Shown: piece after piece, positions 56,643 through 64,000 of the stretch | How the letters are laid out: each line of letters starts with the position of its first letter | How positions within the stretch are numbered: the first letter of the stretch is position 1 | Assembly (NCBI GenBank): GCA_028673005.1 | Contig: CM054114.1 | Span: 124,711,307 to 124,775,306 of the forward strand | Length of the DNA: 64,000 nt | Source of the DNA: Tanypteryx hageni | Lineage: Eukaryota > Arthropoda > Insecta > Odonata > Petaluridae | Direction: 5' to 3' | Program-made: the position numbers and the translations under genes | Notes under the pieces: model-generated | Seen by the model: only the letters and a program-made list of their open reading frames with translations | What the model was told of the DNA's origin: nothing | Database searches by the model: none

Positions 56643-57205
56643 CTCGAATGCTACTCATCGTATGTGAAATATTGGCGAACTTTGTGTGGTTATCTTAAAG
56701 CCACATTTATACAAATATTATATGAAAAGCTATGTTACTCGCGTGTAATTGTTTTAACGTAATGTGTACCGATTTCATCCGCCCTCAGTGGCACTTCGCC
56801 TTTCGTTATTTTGTGAACGTTATCCGTCTCGTTTTTTTCCGTGGTTTTCAGAACGAGCAAAAACAGGTTTTTTCCTCGTTAATATCAGACGTTTTTTGAA
56901 CTTTCTGCTCCGGTAACCTCTGAAGCTTTACGATGTGCGTTTATCGGTTTAGGGTGCCCGAGCGTGCAATCTCAAAACTGAAATTAACTTCCTTAAAAAA
57001 ATGATTCGCGCTAAGGAGTTCCTTATTTGATAATGTGTATCCATCCGTTACGCCACAGGAAAAATCGACGGTATTCGTTGTCTTTTTTCTTCGTTTTTCG
57101 TCCTTTTTTGGACGTGGCCACGGCAACAGCGATGCACCACCATGACGTGGATGTTTTAGTTTAGTTTTATAGTTTTATCCATTCACGAAACGTTCTACAG
57201 AAATA

Positions 57206-57207
57206 GC

Positions 57208-57274
<67 letters not shown>
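57206..57274. repeat. (AT)n microsatellite
   Basis: AT dinucleotides over about 69 bp with one ATGTAT interruption. Confidence 0.97.
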
Positions 57275-57277
<3 letters not shown>

Positions 57278-57597
57278 TAGGTATCGAAATCAAAACGCCT
57301 CCAATATCGGATCGATTCGCGTTCCAGAAAACGAATTTTCGCGAGATTGGTTCTCCGCTGTTCTTTTATTTTAAATTAACTTCCTTTCCCTGACCTTTGC
57401 GTGCGATGCTAGGGAAACGTCCTCATTTCGCAAATAGCCTCTCTCTCTCTAAAATGGTTGCCTGCCAGCCAAGAGGGCCGTTCGGGTCCGCAGGATATGA
57501 AACACGATTTATTGGCCGTGCCGCTATACTTGGGCATTTATCGAGGCGCGTGAGGAATATAAACGAGGTGATAAATGGGAATTGCTAGGAATCGGGG

Positions 57598-57665
57598 GAA
57601 AAATCCGGGATTCGAACCCGTGTCTTCTAATTGCCGTACTGTTATTCCTTCAGGCAAGTTTTATT
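57598..57665 (-). mobile_element. tRNA-like SINE head
   Basis: On minus: cttgcctgaaggaataacag, tacggcaattagaagacac, then gggttcgaatcccgg (perfect B box and T-arm). The agaagacacgggttcga phrase is close to that at 9398-9415, so the same SINE family is likely. Confidence 0.5.
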
Positions 57666-59469
57666 TCATTAGACGCTCTGTCTTTCCGTCTCTGCGAACG
57701 GTTAAATTAATATAGCAAGTAAACGGTAAGAGATATAGGTCTGAAATTTGCATAGTGTATTTGTTCTACGATGCCATTTATTACGCTCCCAAAGAAATGT
57801 TTTAGAGAAAATATTGGGCGGCGGGGAGTGCCTTAAAAAGTTTCATATTAACATTCTGAACAAATGGTTATTTATACATAGGCTTACCATATATTCAGGA
57901 GACAAAACTGGGTCAAAACGGTTTCTGTAGATGTTACATCAACTTTACATGTAATATAAACAAACTCTGAAGAACTTAAACGCGTTTTCTATTGCTATTA
58001 AATAATTTTATGAGTTTGCAAAATACGACGTAATAGTTAGGTTTACCATATTTTCAATCAATCTAACCGGGTTATTGGGTGATGAGGGTGGAAGGGAGGG
58101 AGGGTAACCCAAAAACAACCTAAATAAAAACCAGAAATGTTTTAATATAACAATGTTAAATCTAAAGTTTAATATTTTAACAAGAAAGAAATTATTTGAC
58201 ACCCCTTTGATTTATTCAGAAACAAAATTTTTTCTCAACTGGCCCTGACTTCGGCTCATATTTATTTCCCGGGACAGAGCAACAAACCGACCGGGACAAG
58301 ACTTCGAAATCGGGTCAATCCCGGTCAAACGGGGACGTACGGCAAGCCTAGTTATACATAGTTTGAAAATTATTTTTTTTTTTACTATTTGTGTTACTAC
58401 CTCAATGCCATCAATAACGTTGCAGAGGAACTTTTAAAAATAAGGGGCGTAACGTAAGCGCGTTTCGCTTCCAGCATGTGCGCCTATTAGCTTCTGTCTG
58501 TCCGTCCGTCCGTCCGCATGTTTGTTCTCGGCTTCTACCGAACGGATTTTCATGAAATTTGATAATGACTTAGTGAAAGATAATTAGAAAATCACATAAA
58601 TAAATCGCGCATGCCAATCAGGAGTACCACTTTACTGGTGACTGAAAATGAACTTTCCGTCACATTTCGTCAAGTATTGGTCATATCAAAATAGTTTTCA
58701 AATAAAACTTATAGAACTAGTAGAGTATTTCTTTCCCTATACATTTTTATCGTAGGAGTAGCCGTTATCAAGAAAATCTAACATGAATTCGAGTTGAAAT
58801 TATAAAATTTATTTATTTATTTACTTCATCATTGTTGCTAACTTAAATAAACAATCTCAAATCAAAAACGTTTATATAATCATTTATTTCAAATACTACA
58901 CTGCACAAAACTCACCCATTTGTGATACGCTGTACACTTTCCTAACTTGTTAGTAATGTAGTATGCTCATATCTAACATGTGTAAGAGTATGAATATACT
59001 TTTAAATTAATTGTCGAATACCAAAATTTATCAAGAATTTTAAGTTTAGGATTCAAAATAAACCTCGATAAATAAACCGCGCTTTATCATCTTGCGTCAG
59101 CAAATGAAGCTCCAATAATGGTTTAACTTGTTATTTTTTGTATTGGCATCTGCGATTTCCGTCACGTCGCGTGATTAATATGCCGTGTTTTGTCAACGTG
59201 GCTTTATATAGTGAATGGGGTGTTGTCTTCCAAACCTGTTAAGGCATCGTTCTCCTGTCCCAAAAGAAAATTCTCATACCTCTCTCTCTTTGATGCACAT
59301 TTGTCTGCAGGTAGGAGTTTATTGTCGATTGTTTTAACCTATAAACAAATTTCTCTGCACTCCGACACGTCTCTTTTTCTCTCAGCAATCTGGAATCCAA
59401 CATCCCGAGTCCGACCAAATTGTGTTAATGCGAATCGTGATCCGCGTTGTATGAATTGTTGGTATTAAA
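57666..59469. other. Unassigned AT-rich interval
   Basis: A (CCGT)n run ctgtctgtccgtccgtccgt lies at 58494-58513 with the following aacggattttcatgaaattt phrase, which also occurs in similar form at 16796-16815. An acceptor-donor-like tgcaggtagga is at 59306-59316. No gene. Confidence 0.4.
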
Positions 59470-59581
59470 CCGTGGTGTAGCGGTTCCGTGTTGTATCGAA
59501 TCCGTCTTGCATCTTATCCGCGTTGTAGCGAATCCATATTGTAGCGAGTACGTATTGCAGGGAATCCGTGTTGTGTCGAAT
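59470..59581 (+). repeat. 16-bp minisatellite, 7 units
   Basis: Seven units of consensus ccgtgttgtagcgaat, moderately diverged, with further decayed units upstream (about 59430-59460). Related words on the opposite strand (ataacgcggattcgc) occur at 60785-60800 and 60990-61015. Confidence 0.85.
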
Positions 59582-60584
59582 GTCTGTCATAAAAACCCGC
59601 GTTAGATGAAACTGTGAAAACGAAAATCACGACTTTCCGCCGAACTCCACGCCCGCCCTAATCGTAAAACATATCGCGGGTTTGTTTGCGAAACGAGAAG
59701 GCGTTTACGTCATCGGCAAACCTCGAAGCATTCTCGTTTCTTTGTTGTTATTAACTACGGGGTTGACAAAGTCGTCGGACCGCAAGCCCCGCAACAGTTC
59801 AAGTGGGGTTGTCACGGCGACCTATATCCTTGGACCGAATTTTTTAAAATGTATGCATATTTTTTTACTCCCTCGGGTACCTACGTAGTTTATGCAGAGA
59901 AAGTATCGTGTACGTCAAAAGAATCCGAATTCGAGATGACGATGAATGTGTTTGTTCATGGTGCCTGTGTGTACGAAAGAGTTGTTTTGCTATTACATTT
60001 GCCTGAAGTCTGTCTGTCCGACGCTCTGACGACTTAGCGGTTCAACGGAATATGATGAAATCTCGTATTTATGTAGGTATCACCCTGAATATAAACATCG
60101 TTGAATTGAACAATGTGGCGCAACAATGAAAGGCCATTTATTTTTTCGATTTACTCTTTAAAATTGCTGGGTGGATTGTGTGATTGAAATTTGTCCACTT
60201 AATACAACGAACAATAAAAGCTATAATATTTCTCAAAAAATAAAATAAAAGGTGTGGACGATTTTGAATCGCGAAGTAGTCCTCATTTAGCGTCAACCAA
60301 TCGATAAAATAATTTGAATTAATTTGGAATTTGCGAGAAATGCGCACTTTCACGAGACCTTAGCAATGATAATTAAAACTCCATGACAACTCCATGAATT
60401 GTTGTTGGTGTCCAGTAACTCACATAGGTACATTTCGGAAGCATCCAATTTCAGTGATGTAGGTCTGTCCGTGCGATAATTTATTGTCAAAGAGACATAA
60501 ATGGGATCGATAGGTCGTACTGTCAATCTTGACTTCAATTGTCATCGCATGTTTAATTTGTATTCGTCTTAAAATTGTTGTTGC

Positions 60585-60678
60585 AATTTCAAAAATATGT
60601 CCTTTTGTTTTTGACGATGCACGTTTTTATTTACGATTATGTATAATATTTCCCTTTATTTTTGTTGCAGGTGAGTAA
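60585..60678 (+). promoter_or_regulatory. Second acceptor-donor fusion (recursive-splice-type signal)
   Basis: About 75 bases without AG, rich in T/C, end in tatttttgttgcag (60670), followed at once by gtgagtaatgg (60671-). No open frame follows in any phase (stops at once or within 7 codons), so unlike the site at 23535/23536 no coding exon is proposed. Confidence 0.55.
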
Positions 60679-60772
60679 TGGACTGCATTGATGCTACTAA
60701 CGGAGTTGGTCAAGTTTAGGTCGGCACCATTTCGGAAACGTCGCAGACTTTAATTACAAGTAAATACAACTG

Positions 60773-61022
60773 CCCCCCCCCCCCATAACGCGGATTCGCA
60801 ACAATTAGATTTTTCGTAAATTCGTGCATTATCGTTCGCTTAAACACGGTTTGGCCGGTCTTGGGATGTGGATATATTTTCGAAGGCCCGGGTACTTTGT
60901 CTATGAGCTTTAGATAATCGAAAACAAAACCCTTATTATTAAGAATATGTGCATCAGAGCGAGTTTGGAAATTTTAGAATTTAGATTCACATAACACGGA
61001 TTCGCATTACGCGGCACTTTCA
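60773..61022. mobile_element. Possible transposon bounded by taacgcggattcgc words
   Basis: 12 C then ataacgcggattcgcaac at the left and ataacacggattcgcattac with gcgg at the right, in the same orientation rather than inverted. The words match the complement of the 59470 minisatellite unit. Confidence 0.3.
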
Positions 61023-62051
61023 GGACGCGTCATAGTAGGGCCGAGTGTAGAAGCGAGTTCGGGTGCAATGGAACCTTTAAAAAAAATAAACTATGCCTGC
61101 TAAATTTCTTTTCTTTTATTCTACTGCTTGTCGGATTAGTTTCGTAACTCGTGCGTGTGTGTACTTTTTGTCTGTTTGCCCGAACGTATTTTTTTCGCTC
61201 GCGCTCTCTCTCGCCCTCCGTTTCCATGGTCACATTCTTCGCATTGTTTAAAGTCCGACCGTAAGCCATCCTTGCGCTTTCTTTTTCTTTTCTTCAAGTA
61301 TTATTGTATTCTTCCCGCGCTGATTTTTTTAAGCTTGCAGAACGGCAGAGGAAGAAGCCGTCGAAATTTGCTCGCGCACACTTTGGTCTTTAAGACCTGA
61401 TTTTCCTCCTCGCTTCAAGACTTCTTCTTCCCCTCTCCTCCAAAAAAGTGATTAATGTGGCTAGGCTTTAGTTGTTTTTTTCTCTGACGAGATGGCGCAC
61501 TTTCTACAAGATAAGCCTGCAAGGACTGGAAACTGTAGGTGTTCAAGTGGTTGCCATGGTGACCGATTATAAGAGCGAAAAATACGCGTACTCTTTTAAT
61601 GTTATATTCATCGTTTTAATAACTTCTACCTCCGTCATTTTTGAGCGTGTCAAATTCTAATTTTTCGTTGCAATAACATCTTCATTAACTTTTGTTGAAG
61701 TTTTCATAAATGTGGCCCTTCGGAAATTATTTTCATGTAAGATTGGCTCAGTCGATTACTTTCTACAGTCCTTATGCTACACCTGATACGAGCTAAATCA
61801 ACACGTTTTAAATAGGTACTTGATATTTTGCAAATAGGACAGGTTTGTACTAACTATTTGCAAGATTATAATACATTTCTTAATTATTTCTCTTTATGAG
61901 TAAACAGTCGAAGATAAAAAGCTGGTGCCCTTATCTTTGGTCGTCCGCGGACGCGTGGAATGATAATTATTTTTAATTAGCCAGTTTTGCACCATTGGGG
62001 CCCTACTCGTGTTAGGCATATCTTCCCTTAAACCTTTTTATGTTCACCCAA
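61023..62051. other. Unassigned interval with CpG-rich patch
   Basis: 61140-61400 is CpG-rich; no recognisable protein or repeat. Confidence 0.4.
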
Positions 62052-62504
62052 GCCCCGTCACTGATGTTGGCGCTAATGCGAGCTTGGCGGTAAATCGAGG
62101 TACATGGGCCGGCAACATTCGTAATTGTCCATGCTTCCGAAGGCCGCATTGGAAATCACGAGTGGTTCGGGGGCCGGATGAGTGATCGTATCCGAACTTA
62201 CCTAGAGATTCTGTAGTCTCATATCAGTAAAAATCGAGTGTAAATAATTTGCTAGCGTTAAAACCTCGCCAGAAAATGTCTTGAGACGATAATTTTACTG
62301 AAAAGATACGAACATTTTTGTAAAATTTTTACCGATCACTTTTTCATCATCGAGTCGCGTGCCACGTCAAGTGATCTCGGAGGCCGCATCCGGCCCGCTG
62401 GCCGTAAGTTGCCAACCTGCTCTTTGCAGTCGCAATATGGAAGTTCTGTTCACAACGATTTATGGGCTTTATGCGGGGGTGTCACTAAATCGGGGTCAGA
62501 TGTA
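62052..62504 (-). mobile_element. MITE family T, copy 4, interrupted by a hAT-like insert
   Basis: The left part gttggcgctaatgcgagctt with ggcggtaaatcgaggtacat stops at about 62106; the right part tatggaagttctgttc, tttatgcgggggtgtcacta and aatcggggtcagatgta resumes at about 62418. Together they rebuild the order seen in copy 3. The insert has ends catgggccggcaac and gttgccaacctg and contains ggccgcatccggcccgc. The left TIR is eroded. Confidence 0.7.
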
Positions 62505-63882
62505 TGCGTTCATTCAGTCATCGATGTTCAATTCTTTGAGCGTGCTTATATGCATTGTTTTAACGCCGTACGTACTTTAAAAGGTTTTTACACTTAGAAT
62601 AGAATAGAATTTCTATTGACACATTACATTTACATGGTTTCAGTACAAGTCTGTCAGTAAATAAGTGTCTCGTCAAATACATACATACATACAATAACTG
62701 ATACACGTTACACATACATTACAATATAACTGTTACTTCGTACTTGATCACGCGAACAGTTTTTTTTTAGTATCGCAGATAATATATCTGTAATCATTAC
62801 GGCGGTTATAAAGAGTTGTTGGGAAACGCGCTCGTGTACGTCTTTTTCCGTACTTGAGGTGACCGAGAGAAAAAGGTCAACGGGGAAGTGCTTCGAGTCT
62901 TATCACGCGAAACTTTGTAAGAACGGAGTGGCTATTTTCCTTTTTTCGTGGAATCGCCTGCGAGTTTCGCGAAGGAAAGCCTCGTTTGTGCGACGGTTTC
63001 TTAAACGTTCCGTCTGTTGTTTGCGGGAGCGCGTAGTTTGGCTCCGGAGAAGAATTTCGAGTCGCGGTGCGCAAAATTTCTCGTATTCACTCGCGCTTCT
63101 AGTCAATACGGTGACGTGAATGGTTACGCTATGCGTGTCAGGGGTCTTTCTATGGTCAGCGTATGCATCAACAATTAGAAAATTTTTATCCTAGCAAAGG
63201 AAGCAAAAGTGTCTTTTAGCGACGTACTTATCATATTCAGTCAAATTATCAAAATATCTCTTAAGCAATCCTTTTTATGACAGTTGCTAACAAAACTTGT
63301 AGAAAATTGTATTTTCTTCAACTTAGGTAATCGCAAATGTTTACAAATTAAGTCCTAAAGGAGATATTTGGAAGAAAACGGGAAAAAGCCACGAATAAAC
63401 CTTCACTTCCGGTTGACCAGTTTCAGTCAAAACATTTCCAGGCCTCGAATTAATAATAAAACTCATAAATATAAAGTTTTGTGCTGATGCGATGAATTAA
63501 TTTTTGAGTTAAAAGCACCCACAAAATCCCTGTCACGCAGACATCGTCGAGAAAATAGTGGAAGCGTAATCAGGGAACCTCAATACGTATATTTCCGTTG
63601 AAATCTCGAATTCGATATTTTTCACGAATACAATACTTATGAAGAAAGTAATAACAGTTTGAAAACAATATTTCAATCAATCTGTATTGCTTTGACAATA
63701 AAAATGAATGGTAATTTTGCATTAAACGTATAGAATTTTATTAATTATTTTTTTAAATAGAAGATCCAAGCACTTAGCAAGATGGAAAGGCATACTTCAT
63801 TAACGGATTACACAGATTTCAAAGGCGCTCTTTATAGAAAATACGTACAAGACGGTATCGAAAGATTCTTGGATTTTTATAC
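62505..63882. other. Unassigned interval, partly repeat-derived
   Basis: 62598-62700 (agaatagaatagaatttcta, then acatacatacata) looks like a LINE 3' end in reverse. 62840-63120 is CpG-rich with frames on both strands but no recognised protein. Confidence 0.35.
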
Positions 63883-64000
63883 CCTAAACTAAAAATCGTA
63901 ATTATGTGGTCTCGCGGACTTTTTTGCGGTAAATGAAGTTCTCTATCCGAATAAATTTTTTCACCTATACCTTACAGTTAATATAAGAGTTAGGGAGAGG
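63883..64000 (+). repeat. Dispersed repeat R3, copy 2 (runs off window)
   Basis: aaaaatcgtaattatgtggt, tcgcggacttttttgcggta, tatccgaataaattttttca and agagttagggagag align with 20215-20335. The element is cut by the window edge. Confidence 0.65.

Noticed and set aside
57598..57665. A functional minus-strand tRNA gene
   Set aside because: T-arm is good but the rest does not fold as a cloverleaf and the sequence is shared with a SINE remnant.
59295..59320. Third recursive-splice site (tgcag/gtagga)
   Set aside because: Donor part is weak and the pyrimidine tract is short; kept only as a note.

Overview
This window is nuclear DNA from an animal, most likely an arthropod and probably an insect. 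The evidence is the density of 5'-truncated LINEs (RTE/BovB-like, Jockey-like and RNase H-bearing I-like C-termini), tRNA-derived SINEs, many hAT- and pogo-like MITEs with clean target-site duplications, eukaryotic splice signals, and the absence of any intact protein-coding gene. I cannot name the species from sequence alone. The long proline/serine/leucine or arginine/glycine/glutamate reading frames are artefacts of CT/GA arrays.

Layout. 1-3.3 kb: a hAT MITE, a GA array, a SINE and a CT array that runs into a 500-base assembly gap (3302-3801). 3.8-5.7 kb: single-copy-looking DNA. 5.7-7.9 kb: a 2.1-kb CT minisatellite ending in a second SINE. 9.3-12.6 kb: tRNA-like repeats, a roughly 640-bp repeat (called R1 here), an RTE-like LINE with recognisable reverse transcriptase, and the 3' end of another LINE. 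14.3-15.3 kb: a hAT MITE carrying a Jockey fragment, then a 16-bp minisatellite. 17.6-19.2 kb: a GA array and a hAT MITE with a perfect 8-bp duplication. 20.2-23.0 kb: a decayed second LINE copy and a second R1 copy, nearly identical to the first over its last 449 bp. 23.5 kb: a strong splice acceptor fused to a donor, with a possible 75-nt exon. 24-30 kb: a small retroposed hairpin, a 31-bp minisatellite, a foldback MITE, a LINE tail with a 13-bp duplication, a nested DNA transposon and a TA-flanked MITE. 30-43 kb: GA array, tRNA-like repeats, a pogo-like element split by an 832-bp TIR element with internal ~150-bp repeats, a 260-bp palindrome and three MITEs. 44-46.8 kb: a GA block with a third SINE (minus strand), then a CT block. 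49-55.6 kb: two hAT MITEs, a CTCGAG-rich element, a CpG-rich stretch and a 1.5-kb CT array. 56-64 kb: LINE tail, AT array, 16-bp minisatellite, a second acceptor-donor fusion at 60670/60671, a nested MITE and one end of a dispersed repeat.

Interpretation. The window looks like the inside of a very large intron, or a gene-poor interval, in a TE-rich genome. Two matching recursive-splice-type signals on the plus strand, about 37 kb apart, favour a long plus-strand intron. Polypyrimidine arrays repeatedly abut SINE or LINE tails in the same orientation, which suggests that retroposon ends seed or target them.
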